Below, one piece after another: positions 1-8,368 of a stretch of DNA of 38,719 nucleotides. The position numbers and the translations under genes were made by a program. Below the pieces are notes generated by a model. The model ran no database searches. It was not told the origin of the DNA and worked only from the letters and a program-made list of their open reading frames with translations. The stretch lies in IMG/VR virus record IMGVR_UViG_3300038701_001240, positions 1 to 38,719 of that record. The stretch is one strand, 5' to 3'. Every line of letters starts with the position of its first letter. Position 1 is the first letter of the stretch. This DNA comes from a virus.

Positions 1-126
1 CTGAGTTGAAGCTTGCAACCGTTGGCTTAACGCCCGGTATAGGCGCTCCGCTTGCGCTTATAGATGTTGAGCTTCCACCAAAGGCAAAGCCGCTTCCGGC
101 AGAGCCTAAGCCTGTAATAGAGCCTA
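1..126. repeat. Terminal direct repeat, left copy (circular overlap)
   Basis: These 126 bases are identical to 38593-38718. The next base differs (G at 127, T at 38719). Both copies lie inside the tape-measure gene, and joining them restores one open reading frame, so this is the overlap of a circular or circularly permuted assembly and not a biological duplication. The unit genome is therefore about 38,592 bp. Confidence 0.95.
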
Positions 127-1522
127 GGGCGTTAGATAGGCCAGCTTTTAAAGGCGATGTTACTGTTTCACGCAATACAAATTGCGCAATATCATTAGCC
201 AAACTATTAAGGGCTTGTCTAGCTGAGATTGTGCCTGAGACAAACTGCGCAAAAGTACTCGCGGTTGAGTTAGAAAATCTATCAAGCTCGCGCTGGTTAT
301 CTTTTAGGCCATCGCTTATTTTAGATAGATTATCAGCGCTCTTTTCTTTTTCCTCATTCGCACCGCTTAAGCTAGATGCAATATCCTTATAATCTTTAGA
401 AAGTTTTTCTGTTGAAGAACTGGTTTTCTTAGTCTCATTATCAAGTTTAGAGAAATTAGCAACAGCAACACCAAGCGATCTTGATATTTCATCTAACTCT
501 TTGCGCAACTCCATGCCATTAGACTTAGTGTCGTTTAAAGCTATTTGCAATTTATTGCCCGGCAAGCTATTAAAAAACTCAAATACTTTATTTTGAAGCT
601 CTAAAAATGATGTTACAAAATCGTCAACGTAAATACGGGCTTGGACAAAAGCCCCCTGAAACGTAAGCCCGATAATTTCTCCAAGCTGCGCAACACCTCT
701 AAGAACATTGGAAAGGCTTTCCATCAATGCTATAATTGCTTTATTAATAGGAATTATAGACAAAAACTTTTCAACAAAGAAATCTACAGATTGCAATAAT
801 CCGCTAAATGTCCTCTTAATAGTTTTGTCTAATTTCTCAAATTCTTCATTGGCTTTTTGTGTTGAGTTTAGAATAGCGGCGAATACATCTTTAGAGGCAA
901 CCTCGCCCTCAATAACCAAGTTTCTTAATTGACCAGTCGTAACGCCAAACTCATCAGCAATTGCCTTGGCAACAGCAGGGATGTTTTCAAGAATAGAGTT
1001 AAACTCCTCAGCGCGCGTCACGTCACTAGATAAAGCCTGTCCAAGCTGTAATAGACCAGCGTTTAACGCCCCCGTACTTGCTCCCGATACAACACCAAGC
1101 TTTTGAACTGTGGAAGTGAACTCCACCATTTCTTCAACCGTGGCATTAATTTCCTTACGTGTAAAAGAAAGGCGCTGGAAAATATCAACAGCAGTATTAA
1201 GCTCTGTGCCAACCTCATTAGATATCTTAGCCAATTGGTTAAATGCAAAAGTAGCTTCTTCAACACTTTCAGTCGCGCCTTCAATACGCGATCTTAAAAG
1301 CGCATAATCTTCTGCGCGATTTATGACTTTAACAGCCGCAAAAGCCGCCGCCGCAACAGTAGCCGCTTTACCAGCATTTAAAAAAGATTGTTCAACTTTA
1401 CTGTTTGCTCTTTCAGCGCTATTGCCGTATTCATTAACTGATCTTTTAGCTCTGTCGGTTGAGCGCTCTAAATCTTTAGTGTCGCCTCTAAATCTTGCTA
1501 ATAACTCTTTTACTACAGCCAT
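1..1522 (-). CDS. Tail tape-measure protein, N-terminal part (gene continues at 38719)
   Basis: The gene reads leftward from the ATG at 1522 off the window edge and continues from 38719 to a stop at 38300. Joined across the 126-bp overlap it encodes about 604 aa. The N-terminal 200 residues look like the phage tape_meas_nterm family. Runs of predicted coiled coil (residues about 10-60 and 330-420) and hydrophobic stretches (about 50-65 and 240-300) follow, and the C-terminus is glycine- and serine-rich. Tape-measure proteins set tail length and are threaded into the tail tube; at roughly 0.15 nm per residue this predicts a tail near 90 nm. The ATG lies one base after the stop of the frameshifted chaperone extension, with a GGTGGG ribosome-binding site, which is the usual G/GT-to-H order. 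Identification is by sequence character plus synteny. Confidence 0.9.
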   Translation of the reverse strand, partial: MAVVKELLARFRGDTKDLERSTDRAKRSVNEYGNSAERANSKVEQSFLNAGKAATVAAAAFAAVKVINRAEDYALLRSRIEGATESVEEATFAFNQLAKISNEVGTELNTAVDIFQRLSFTRKEINATVEEMVEFTSTVQKLGVVSGASTGALNAGLLQLGQALSSDVTRAEEFNSILENIPAVAKAIADEFGVTTGQLRNLVIEGEVASKDVFAAILNSTQKANEEFEKLDKTIKRTFSGLLQSVDFFVEKFLSIIPINKAIIALMESLSNVLRGVAQLGEIIGLTFQGAFVQARIYVDDFVTSFLELQNKVFEFFNSLPGNKLQIALNDTKSNGMELRKELDEISRSLGVAVANFSKLDNETKKTSSSTEKLSKDYKDIASSLSGANEEKEKSADNLSKISDGLKDNQRELDRFSNSTASTFAQFVSGTISARQALNSLANDIAQFVLRETVTSPLKAGLSNALGSITGLGSAGSGFAFGGSSTSISASGAPIPGVKPTVASFNS

Positions 1523-1523
1523 T

Positions 1524-1720
1524 TTACTTTCCCACCATATCCAAAAAGTCATTACGACTTGTTAATTTATCGCCTGTTTTAATGCCTTTGCCTTCAGCAT
1601 ACCCCTCTAAAGCAAGATTAAACTCAACGACAGTCATAGAACGCACTTGCTCAGGTGTATATTTTAACACACCACAGCCGATTTTGTAATAATATTTAAG
1701 AGGATAAAAGTCAGGCTCTA
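1524..1720 (-). CDS. Tail assembly chaperone, -1 frameshift extension (GT-like)
   Basis: An open frame of about 65 codons lies in the -1 frame directly after the A10 run that ends the upstream chaperone gene. It has no good start of its own at the 5' end and stops at 1524-1526, one base before the tape-measure ATG. Its middle, with the motif TVVEFNLALEGYAEG, resembles the T-domain of small tail assembly chaperones, where an E-F and G-Y pattern is common. The product is expected only as a fusion: the 2083 start to 1524 gives about 186 aa. In lambda the G and GT products coat the tape measure before tube polymerisation. The open frame and slippery run are seen; frameshifting is inferred. Confidence 0.8.
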
Positions 1721-2083
1721 TTTTTTTTTTGGATTTACAGGCTCAACCTCAAAAGCAGTCTTCCCACTCACGGAGTAAGTTAAGCAAGTTTCAAAGAATT
1801 CTTTGTAATTAATTAAGCCTTGTTCAAGAACATATTCGCCAATTTGCTCACGCGAAAATCGAGTATCTTGATTAGCATGAAGTCCGCAATAAATAAGATT
1901 AACAACATCTTTTAAAAAGATTTTGCCGTTTACGCTATCATTAAGAACTTGCACTAGAGGTCTTTTAAAGTAAAAGCTTTCAAGGTCTTCAACGACACCA
2001 AAGGTTATTTTGACATCTCTGTCTTTACCTTCTAAAAAAACCCTAAAAATTCCCTGAATATTAAGAGCTTGTGATTGTGCCAT
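1718..2083 (-). CDS. Tail assembly chaperone, short form (G-like)
   Basis: A 121-aa protein lying between the tail-tube gene and the tape-measure gene, the fixed place of the tail assembly chaperone in siphoviruses. The start overlaps the tail-tube gene by 23 bases. The reading frame ends CCA-AAA-AAA-AAA-TAG, so the last sense codons are an A10 slippery run. The sequence looks like a GTA gp10/TAC-type helical chaperone. It should bind the tape measure as a mix of short form and frameshifted long form. Family assignment rests mainly on position and the frameshift arrangement. Confidence 0.8.
   Translation of the reverse strand: MAQSQALNIQGIFRVFLEGKDRDVKITFGVVEDLESFYFKRPLVQVLNDSVNGKIFLKDVVNLIYCGLHANQDTRFSREQIGEYVLEQGLINYKEFFETCLTYSVSGKTAFEVEPVNPKKK
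1721..1730 (-). other. A10 slippery site for programmed -1 frameshifting
   Basis: On the minus strand ten A residues follow CC and precede TAG. Slipping back one base on AAA moves the ribosome from AAA-TAG into ATA-GAG, which opens a 65-codon frame reaching the tape-measure gene. A +1 shift gives a stop after three codons, so -1 is the productive direction. Confidence 0.8.
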
Positions 2084-2486
2084 CAGATTCTAAATTGATT
2101 GTGTAGTTTACTTCACCATCGTATGACCCAGCATGTTCAATTGATGTAACGCGGAAAGCGCCAGTCAATTTTTCGCCACCTGTTGTCGCGTCCGTGTCTA
2201 CAATATCAATCTCATAATTTGCATGAGTACCTGCGCGCATCTCTGAGCGAAGGTCAGCAATTGTCTGGCTGTCTTTAAATACACCCGTTGCCGTTACTGA
2301 AATAGCGCTTAAGATACGTCCTGATAATAGTTGTCTTACCCCACTATCATCTTTTGATGTTGTGTCTACTGTTGCCTCTGATTCCGTAACTGTAATGTCA
2401 CGACCGCCAGCAATGACCGCAAATGTTTCACTTGACGCTCCATCACCTATCGCTAAAGTAAAACTTCTCCCCGAAAAACCTGCCAT
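2061..2486 (-). CDS. Major tail tube protein
   Basis: A 141-aa beta-rich protein with the composition typical of TP901-1/GTA gp9-type major tail proteins: an opening with GRSFTLAIGDG, a central TVDTTSKDDSG stretch and a C-terminal YTINLESDG strand. It polymerises as stacked hexamers to form the tail tube around the tape measure. It sits between the tail terminator gene and the chaperone, and has a strong AAGGAG ribosome-binding site at about 2494, in keeping with a highly expressed structural protein. The assignment is by motif and synteny and is fairly secure. Confidence 0.88.
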   Translation of the reverse strand: MAGFSGRSFTLAIGDGASSETFAVIAGGRDITVTESEATVDTTSKDDSGVRQLLSGRILSAISVTATGVFKDSQTIADLRSEMRAGTHANYEIDIVDTDATTGGEKLTGAFRVTSIEHAGSYDGEVNYTINLESDGTITSS

Positions 2487-2500
2487 TTAAAATACTCCTT

Positions 2501-2905
2501 TTATTGTACGACTGCTCTAAATTGTATCACAGCGTGTTGTGTTTTTCCATCTGGTTCTTTGAAAATATCAGCAACACCATTGAATTGTATATCAATTAGT
2601 GTGCCTGTGTCTAGTGCTATATTTACACCAGCACGATGTAGGCTGTCATAAATTGCAGAACGTGCGCTCGCAACACTTTCTGTTGATGCTTCCCTATCAT
2701 AAATATCAACTTGCACTGTATGAGACATGCCACTATCCGTTTTATCGCTAAAATCAGCGCTATCAATTGTAACCATTGCATAAGGAAAATTTTCATTCTG
2801 TGGCACAGTGTTATAAACACGATCACCAATGTTCGACCCCACGCCTGCATCAGCCCTTAAGCGTGCAATAATATATTTTAACAATGGTAAATACGTATCA
2901 GCCAT
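2501..2905 (-). CDS. Tail terminator protein (DUF3168-like)
   Basis: A 134-aa protein resembling DUF3168, the family containing the lambda gpU-like tail terminators that cap the tail tube and join it to the head. Visible features are the opening helix (LLKYIIARLRADA), the RVYNTVPQ and FPYAMVTI strands, the VDIYDREAS segment and the closing strand with QHAVIQFRAVV. Its stop lies 14 bases before the tail-tube start. The ATG at 2905 coincides with the end of the upstream gene, suggesting coupled translation. Confidence 0.82.
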   Translation of the reverse strand: MADTYLPLLKYIIARLRADAGVGSNIGDRVYNTVPQNENFPYAMVTIDSADFSDKTDSGMSHTVQVDIYDREASTESVASARSAIYDSLHRAGVNIALDTGTLIDIQFNGVADIFKEPDGKTQHAVIQFRAVVQ

Positions 2906-3318
2906 TAATCAAAAAACTTTCTAAATTTTCTAAGCGTTTCATTAAATGAAGGCGTAAGCCACGGGCGCTTTGCCATAAACCTAGTGCCAAACTCTAGCCA
3001 AAAGCCATGAGGCGCTTGTTGCCTTGATCCAGCATCATAATCCGCAAATCCATTTTTACGTACTGTAATGTTATTGGCAAGCTCGCCTGTATCTGTTTTT
3101 GGAAACTCGCCCGGCGCTGAAGCTTGATGCGTTATAGACCTGCGCTTATAGACCTTACCTGATCGGCCACCGCCTTGAATTCCTTCAACCGCGCTATTGC
3201 GCGTATCATTGGCCATGGCCGCTAATATCTTATTGGCCTCAGACTTATTTTTTTGAACAAGCTGCTCTGCGGCCTTTGCAAACTCTTTACTGCCAAAAAG
3301 CTCTACACTTTTACTCAT
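2905..3318 (-). CDS. HK97 gp10-like head-tail/tail completion protein
   Basis: A 137-aa protein with the family signature near the C-terminus, GFWLEFGTRFMAKRPWLTPSF, where an LEFGT block is followed by a RPW(L/F) block. An N-terminal helix and a basic middle (residues 50-70) are also usual. HK97 gp10-like proteins act at the neck-tail junction during tail attachment. It overlaps the closure gene by four bases upstream and touches the tail terminator gene downstream. Confidence 0.85.
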   Translation of the reverse strand: MSKSVELFGSKEFAKAAEQLVQKNKSEANKILAAMANDTRNSAVEGIQGGGRSGKVYKRRSITHQASAPGEFPKTDTGELANNITVRKNGFADYDAGSRQQAPHGFWLEFGTRFMAKRPWLTPSFNETLRKFRKFFD

Positions 3319-3683
3319 AACTCAGCCCCGTTTTCCTCAGCATAAATAACCTGATAAGATTTGCCTTCTAACTTCATGCTATCGTCAACATTTCTAATAT
3401 GCTGGATTGCAAAGATACGGCCATCATAGCTAATACGGTATTCAGAAGCCACGGCTGTGTTTTTTAATGCTGATTGATAACGAATAGTGAACTTATGAGT
3501 AACACGTGACTGGCTCATATCCTGAGCATATAACTCACGGCCTGATACTGGCTCCATAGCAGCCCAAGGCGTGCTTTGCGTTGTTGGTGTAGCAGCACTA
3601 CCACCATACACGTCAGCCGCCTTAGAAAACGATTGTATGGTGATCTTATGCGTTGCCTTTGCCCTGAATTCGCCACATTTCAT
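3315..3683 (-). CDS. Head closure / head-tail joining protein (Phage_H_T_join-like)
   Basis: A 122-aa, mostly beta-strand protein resembling the SPP1 gp16 / PF05521 head-closure family. It opens with a short basic segment, then ITIQ strand, a Trp-Ala block (TPWAAMEPVSGRE), a HKFTIRY strand and a DGRIFAIQHIRN block close to the classic pattern. It should plug the connector and form the tail docking site. The ATG follows the stop of the connector gene directly (TAAATG), showing tight coupling. Confidence 0.85.
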   Translation of the reverse strand: MKCGEFRAKATHKITIQSFSKAADVYGGSAATPTTQSTPWAAMEPVSGRELYAQDMSQSRVTHKFTIRYQSALKNTAVASEYRISYDGRIFAIQHIRNVDDSMKLEGKSYQVIYAEENGAEL

Positions 3684-4346
3684 TTACGCAAACCCCAAAT
3701 AATCAATAAGCTTATATTGTGCGATAAGCGTTTTACAGCTTTCCGTCATTCCGCAAGCCTCACGGCAATCATACATCTTGCCCACATGCATTTTAATAGA
3801 CTGGACAATAGGTGCTGGAATATCACTAGCCGCATCCCCGTACCCACTCACATATCTAATCTTAACGGCTTCACGGTTACGCAAGTTAGAAGGCCATGTT
3901 TCACCTTCATTCAAATAAAGCCTGCCGCCTTCCTCATCAAGCTCATATTTGGAACTAGAATAAGTCGCCTCAGTATTGTCTCTATCAAAATATTTCAAGC
4001 TTGTGATGGACTGCACAGGGGCAAAGGGAAGCTCTACGCTGTTACCAGTGCCGAGAACATACGGAACGCTTGCAATGTGCGTTCCTGCGCCAAGATTAGC
4101 AAGTCTTTCATCGCCATCTGTTTCCAAGCTTCCAAAACCATCCATTGTAAGCTCTAAGGTCTCAGTAATAAGTGAGCGCTTAAGATAGTTTCTATGCATA
4201 ACGCTAGAAGCTTCAATAAAGCCATCAATCAAGCTATCATCATCAGATGTATCAACACGCAAATAATCTTTCATATCAGATGTTGAAACAACAGCCGTGG
4301 CTGGCTTTGTGATAATCTTTATTGTTTTGCGGTTGTAATACTTCAT
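3684..4346 (-). CDS. Head-tail connector (gp6/phiE125 gp8-like adaptor)
   Basis: A 220-aa protein similar in build to the phage connector family that includes HK97 gp6 and the phiE125 gp8 group. The N-terminal DMKDYLRVDTSDDDSLIDGF block is diagnostic: it begins the helical QLRG-type domain. A long insert of about 100 residues (55-160) with beta character precedes the C-terminal helices, so it is longer than minimal connectors. It forms a ring under the portal and accepts the closure protein encoded next. Confidence 0.85.
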   Translation of the reverse strand: MKYYNRKTIKIITKPATAVVSTSDMKDYLRVDTSDDDSLIDGFIEASSVMHRNYLKRSLITETLELTMDGFGSLETDGDERLANLGAGTHIASVPYVLGTGNSVELPFAPVQSITSLKYFDRDNTEATYSSSKYELDEEGGRLYLNEGETWPSNLRNREAVKIRYVSGYGDAASDIPAPIVQSIKMHVGKMYDCREACGMTESCKTLIAQYKLIDYLGFA

Positions 4347-4603
4347 TATTTAGATTTACGCTTTCTTGATTTACGCTTAGGAGCTTCTTCTGCCTTGTTT
4401 TCCTCAACAGATTCAATCGCTTTGTTTTCCTGTGGCGCTGGTTTTTCTTTTGGCTTATCATTAACAAGCTCGATAACACCTTGCTCAACAAAGCTTTCTA
4501 ACAAGCTGTCATTAAGATCGTATTCAACATTTTGTTGATATACGTTAACCTGAATTCCATCAGGTGAACCTTTTACTGTTTTTAGCATCTTTACTTTAGT
4601 CAT
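4346..4603 (-). CDS. Small head-region protein of unknown function
   Basis: An 85-aa protein with a folded N-terminal half (MTKVKMLKTVKGSPDG start, a typical short beta unit) and a charged tail rich in Lys, Glu, Pro and Arg from residue 50. Small proteins with this MKVKML-type start often sit between capsid and connector genes in HK97-like phages, but their role is not established. It overlaps the connector start by one base and the 191-aa gene by four, so it belongs to the head operon. The disordered basic tail could bind DNA or another head protein; this is only a guess. Confidence 0.7.
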   Translation of the reverse strand: MTKVKMLKTVKGSPDGIQVNVYQQNVEYDLNDSLLESFVEQGVIELVNDKPKEKPAPQENKAIESVEENKAEEAPKRKSRKRKSK

Positions 4604-5175
4604 GTTTTCTCCTCAATATAAAGAACAGTTATATTTACACTTGCTCCTGTTAAAATAAGACCGCCAACTTTTGACACTCTTAAACCTACACTACCAAGAT
4701 TAACACCTAAATTCGCCAAAGTCACGCTTGTCGAGGCTGGTAAAATACTTGCGCCATCCGTCAATATTGTCTGTGGCAATGTTGCAATTGTCCTATTACT
4801 TTCTTCAATAGTTTCAATAATAATTGATGTTAACCCCGTAAAAGCGCCACTTACATTAGCGACAAAGCCAACAACCCTTAAATCTCTATCGGCAACAGAA
4901 TTAATTATAACTTTGTTTCCAACTTGGTTTAAATCATTAACAGTAACATTTATTGTCTTTGAACGAACAATTGGGTTTCTTTCAGCAGAGATAGAAGAAG
5001 GCGCTGATTCTTGCGCCACGCCTTGCTCGCCAACAAGAACACTAGATAGCTCAGAAATTTTTCCTGAATAAACCTGAGACCTACCATTAACAAAAGATAT
5101 TTCACTACTAGAAGAAAGATTGTTATCTGATTCAGTTAAATACTTCCAACCTTCACGCATATAATTCAAAAGCAT
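4600..5175 (-). CDS. Unknown protein, possible head-associated protein
   Basis: A 191-aa protein not recognised at family level. The first 60 residues are Ser- and polar-rich. From residue 70 it shows alternating short beta strands (TINVTVNDL, NKVIINSV, LTSIIIETIEES, VNITVLYI) suggesting a beta-sandwich, as in capsid decoration or head fibre proteins. A good AAGGGG ribosome-binding site precedes the ATG at 5175. The place between the decoration-like gene and the connector gene fits a virion protein. Confidence 0.65.
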   Translation of the reverse strand: MLLNYMREGWKYLTESDNNLSSSSEISFVNGRSQVYSGKISELSSVLVGEQGVAQESAPSSISAERNPIVRSKTINVTVNDLNQVGNKVIINSVADRDLRVVGFVANVSGAFTGLTSIIIETIEESNRTIATLPQTILTDGASILPASTSVTLANLGVNLGSVGLRVSKVGGLILTGASVNITVLYIEEKT

Positions 5176-5199
5176 AAAAACCCCTTAACCTTAATTGTA

Positions 5200-5220
5200 T
5201 GCACCCCGTAAAGGGATGCA
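5200..5220 (-). terminator. Hairpin between decoration-like and 191-aa genes
   Basis: TGCATCCC pairs with GGGGTGCA across a five-base loop on the minus strand, an 8-bp stem with one G-U pair. There is no U-tract, so it is not a standard terminator. It could be a partial terminator or an mRNA end-stabiliser after the highly expressed capsid genes. Confidence 0.45.
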
Positions 5221-5236
5221 CACTATAAAATTAAGC

Positions 5237-5653
5237 CTACTGAGACACAGGCGCTTCGTGCGCATGGCCTAATAAAGCCGTTGCACCAACTACAGCACCA
5301 GATGATGTGTTTGTAGAAACAATGCTTAGGCGTACATAGCGTTTATCGCCACGATAGCCAACCGTTCCAACAACATTGTCATCTGTGTCAGCAGAAAAAG
5401 ATGCACCTGCCTCTGTGCCAATCAGGTCAGCGTCTGCAACAGCCGCAGCGTCTGAAAGACCAGAATCGTCGCCTTCTTCAATCAAAACTGTGTAGTCACC
5501 ATCAGTGACAGTACCAGTCTGAAATGCAAATGTACAAGCGTTAAAGCCCTGAAGGTCGATAATATCGCCCGCAGTCGTTGTATCGCTTGAAATTGTTTGA
5601 ATGTCTAAGGCATTTGCAACCTTAATGTCATTCTTTTGGTCAAATTTAGCCAT
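5237..5653 (-). CDS. Capsid decoration-like protein
   Basis: A 138-aa acidic, beta-rich protein directly downstream of the major capsid gene, the usual place for decoration or stabilisation proteins in HK97-like phages. Recognisable blocks are CTFAFQTGTVTDGDYTVLIEEGDDS and a YRGDKRYVRLSI strand followed by a small-residue C-terminus. Proteins of this type are common next to alphaproteobacterial-phage capsid genes, generally unnamed. A strong AAGGAG site lies at about 5663. Assignment as decoration protein is by position and composition only. Confidence 0.7.
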   Translation of the reverse strand: MAKFDQKNDIKVANALDIQTISSDTTTAGDIIDLQGFNACTFAFQTGTVTDGDYTVLIEEGDDSGLSDAAAVADADLIGTEAGASFSADTDDNVVGTVGYRGDKRYVRLSIVSTNTSSGAVVGATALLGHAHEAPVSQ

Positions 5654-5678
5654 TTTTAATACTCCTTTAAATTAGCTA

Positions 5679-6866
5679 TTAAGATGCAATTTTACCGATC
5701 TTAAGTGAATCAAAGTTTGTTACATCACCACCTACACGCTTAGTTGTGTAGTATGTCATGAAGCCTTTGTTAGTGTAAGGGTCTTTAAGAACCTGTAAAC
5801 CAACACGGTCAACGATTGTGTAACCTACTGAGAAGTCACCATAGACTAGCGCTAAAGCGTTGCTTCCAATAGAAGGCATGTCATCCATAAAGATAACAGG
5901 CTTACCTAGCAAGCGTGGCTGTAACTGGCCATCAGCCAATAGTGTTTGGCTAAAGAAATAGTTATCAGAACCTTTAAGCTTTAACACGTTACCAAAAGAG
6001 GCACGCTCCATGCCGAAAACAGCACGGCCTTGGTATGGTTCTTTTAGGGCATTTTGAAGCTCAATAAGGCCATCCGCAGTAACATCAGATGCATCACCTA
6101 GGTTTACTTGTTCAATCTGTCCACGTGTGTAAGAACTATCGCCAGCCGCATATGTTAAGAAACCACGTGGCTGGTTTACGCCAGTACCATTCACGAATGA
6201 CGTGTTTTCAGAACGTGCGAACTTGTCAGCAACCTTGCCTTGCAGCCAAGATTCGACATCTAAGTAAGCGTCTTGCATTTGCTCGATAGTGATCTTTGGA
6301 TCAGCTTCTTGCTTATGCGCAACAATTTCTTTTAAGCCAAGCTGTGGTGTATCAGTTTCACCGTCAGAAGCGCCTTCACCAACCCAACGAGCCGCAGCTT
6401 CGTTATCGTCAATAAGAACTTCTAGTGACTTAGAGCCGATTGTCTCAACACGGGCAACCTGTCTAAGAGGTGATGTTTCAAATACACGGTCAATCACGAA
6501 ATTTGCAAGCTCAGGGCGTACCAAGTAACCACCATCTGGGTTTACATCAGTAGACATTGCTTTTGCAAGAATTTCGATCTCGCCATTTGACTTAGAGCGC
6601 ATAAACTTGTCGAATGCGTCTTTATGCTCAGTAAGCATTTCTTCATTCTTAGTTTCAGAACCCGGACGGTCAAGACGCGCTTGAACCTTTGCGTTTTCTT
6701 TTTGCACTTCTTCTAGCTTAGTTGTAATGTCATCCGTGATGCGATTAAGCTTTTCTTCAGTAATGACATCTTTCTGAGATTCCTTGATACCTTCAAGCTC
6801 AGAACGTAGATCGCCAAAAGACTTATTAACGCCTTCAACAATCTCTGTCAGATTTTTGTCTGTCAT
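5679..6866 (-). CDS. Major capsid protein, HK97 fold
   Basis: A 395-aa HK97-family capsid protein. Residues 1-100 are a charged coiled-coil delta domain that acts as built-in scaffold and should be cut off by the prohead protease near residues 100-108, just before the DVNPDGGYLVRPE block that begins the mature subunit. Later family landmarks are the SPLRQVARV strand, the LGLKEIVAHKQ strand and the GRAVFGMERASFGN segment of the A and P domains. The AAGGAG ribosome-binding site is strong. The start lies 32 bases inside the protease gene, so the two are translationally linked. Confidence 0.95.
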   Translation of the reverse strand: MTDKNLTEIVEGVNKSFGDLRSELEGIKESQKDVITEEKLNRITDDITTKLEEVQKENAKVQARLDRPGSETKNEEMLTEHKDAFDKFMRSKSNGEIEILAKAMSTDVNPDGGYLVRPELANFVIDRVFETSPLRQVARVETIGSKSLEVLIDDNEAAARWVGEGASDGETDTPQLGLKEIVAHKQEADPKITIEQMQDAYLDVESWLQGKVADKFARSENTSFVNGTGVNQPRGFLTYAAGDSSYTRGQIEQVNLGDASDVTADGLIELQNALKEPYQGRAVFGMERASFGNVLKLKGSDNYFFSQTLLADGQLQPRLLGKPVIFMDDMPSIGSNALALVYGDFSVGYTIVDRVGLQVLKDPYTNKGFMTYYTTKRVGGDVTNFDSLKIGKIAS

Positions 6867-7530
6867 TGTTTTCTCCTTTTAATGTTTGCAATAATTTAGA
6901 CAAAGTTTTAACTACCTCGTCTGCATCCCGCAGATCATCGTTAGGAGTATCAACGCCAGCATCCCGCAGGTCGGTCAGATAACCCTTGTACCCCTTCGCA
7001 ACAATAGACTTGGCCGCAGAACGGTCAAAGTTATTATCGGTCAGGAATTTCTCAAATTGGCGCTCAGTCATAACGCCTTCCTTAACGGCTGTAATAGCCG
7101 CTTGGTCATTGGCTGGAATTGTTACAAGCGAAAACTCAAACAACTCAGCCTTAATTATTTTTCTTGTGCCGTTCTCACGGTCATATTCAGCTTCAGCAAT
7201 TGTGAAGCCGATAGAAAGCTTATCGATAATGCCAGCCTTCACAAGCTCATAAGCATCTTTCCCTAATGTTGTTTTTGTGGCTAGCTTAACCTTAACATAT
7301 AAGCCATTTTCGTCTTCCCTAGCCTCCATAAGCTTGCCTACTGGCTGCTTCATGTCATGCTGCCATAGAACCTTAGGCTCACGCTTCTTTAGGCTATCAG
7401 CAAAAGCGCCATTCATAACAATATCGTCCACAACGTCTGTGTTGCCAAAAGTCGAAGCGTAACCTTCAAACATACCTTCTTCTTCTAGCGCTTTAAGCTC
7501 TGTCTCAAGATGAATCGATTTATTTTCCAT
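6835..7530 (-). CDS. Prohead protease (peptidase S78, HK97 gp4-like)
   Basis: A 231-aa serine protease of the HK97 prohead family. Visible landmarks are the FEGYASTFGNTDVV opening, a VLWQHD block with the probable catalytic His58, KLSIGF with the probable nucleophile Ser106, and the LFEFSLVTIPAN strand with Glu132. It trims the delta domain of the capsid protein and itself during maturation. The gene is followed, with a 32-base overlap, by the capsid gene. Length and order match the family. Confidence 0.93.
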   Translation of the reverse strand: MENKSIHLETELKALEEEGMFEGYASTFGNTDVVDDIVMNGAFADSLKKREPKVLWQHDMKQPVGKLMEAREDENGLYVKVKLATKTTLGKDAYELVKAGIIDKLSIGFTIAEAEYDRENGTRKIIKAELFEFSLVTIPANDQAAITAVKEGVMTERQFEKFLTDNNFDRSAAKSIVAKGYKGYLTDLRDAGVDTPNDDLRDADEVVKTLSKLLQTLKGENNDRQKSDRDC

Positions 7531-7585
7531 GTACTCCCCTATTCAACCACAATAGTTTACCATTTATTAACTTATTTTAAAAGAC

Positions 7586-8368
7586 CTATATAACATCGCT
7601 ATCATAAACCAACTGACACCGACAATTTATCACGTTGCCTGCGCTTCCACTAGGGTCTTTTGGACGGTCAAGCTTTTCGCCGGCAACTGTGAACTCTGCA
7701 TCCATGGATATCCCCTGCCTGCCTGCCATAGAAGCGTGACTAAAGCGCGTGCGCTCATCAAGTGCCGGAATCCATCTTTTCTTTAACTGTAAGCCCGTAT
7801 TTGCGCTTATATTTTTGGCTGTTTGCACAGAAGCAAAGCTCGCGGCCATGCCTGCCTCGGTTCTCGCAATCGTATCAGCTCTAAAAGCATTAACACCACG
7901 AAGCTTTAGCATGTCCGACACAACCTTGTTCCTTGGTACGGCTTCCTCGCTAGCCTGAGCCGTATTAATGATGCTTACGATATCCTGTCTTGTCGTGCTA
8001 GCAGTTGTTTGCACGGCAGCCGCGCCTCTAAGCGTTACCCATTGCGTAAACAGGTTGTCCCAAAGGTCAGCCTTTTGCTCTAGCTTTAGCACATCACGCT
8101 TTTGTTGTGACCGAACCATTTCGTTTACATCCAAAACAAAGAAACGAATTGTGCGCTTATAATATTTGTAATAAATCTCTTTAAGGTTGCGCATATGTTG
8201 TTCAAAGTCAGCATCACTTACTTGCGCCATAACATCAAAGCGCTCTGCCTGCTCACGAATAAAGCGGTTCTTTTCCTTAAACACTTCATTGCGAAATCCG
8301 CGCTCAATAGATGTCAGCAACCTATCTTGGCGGTTAAAAAGCTTTCTTGCCTGTGCATCACTTAACAT
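7586..8368 (-). CDS. MuF-like minor head protein
   Basis: A 260-aa protein with the Mu gpF/SPP1 gp7 head-morphogenesis domain in its C-terminal half: RADTIARTEAGMA near residue 165, KKRWIPALDERTRFSHASM near 195, and NVINCRCQL at the end, all in the right order. The N-terminal half is helical. Such proteins are minor head components that bind the portal and may be ejected with DNA. The start overlaps the preceding methyltransferase-like gene by 11 bases. Confidence 0.93.
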   Translation of the reverse strand: MLSDAQARKLFNRQDRLLTSIERGFRNEVFKEKNRFIREQAERFDVMAQVSDADFEQHMRNLKEIYYKYYKRTIRFFVLDVNEMVRSQQKRDVLKLEQKADLWDNLFTQWVTLRGAAAVQTTASTTRQDIVSIINTAQASEEAVPRNKVVSDMLKLRGVNAFRADTIARTEAGMAASFASVQTAKNISANTGLQLKKRWIPALDERTRFSHASMAGRQGISMDAEFTVAGEKLDRPKDPSGSAGNVINCRCQLVYDSDVI

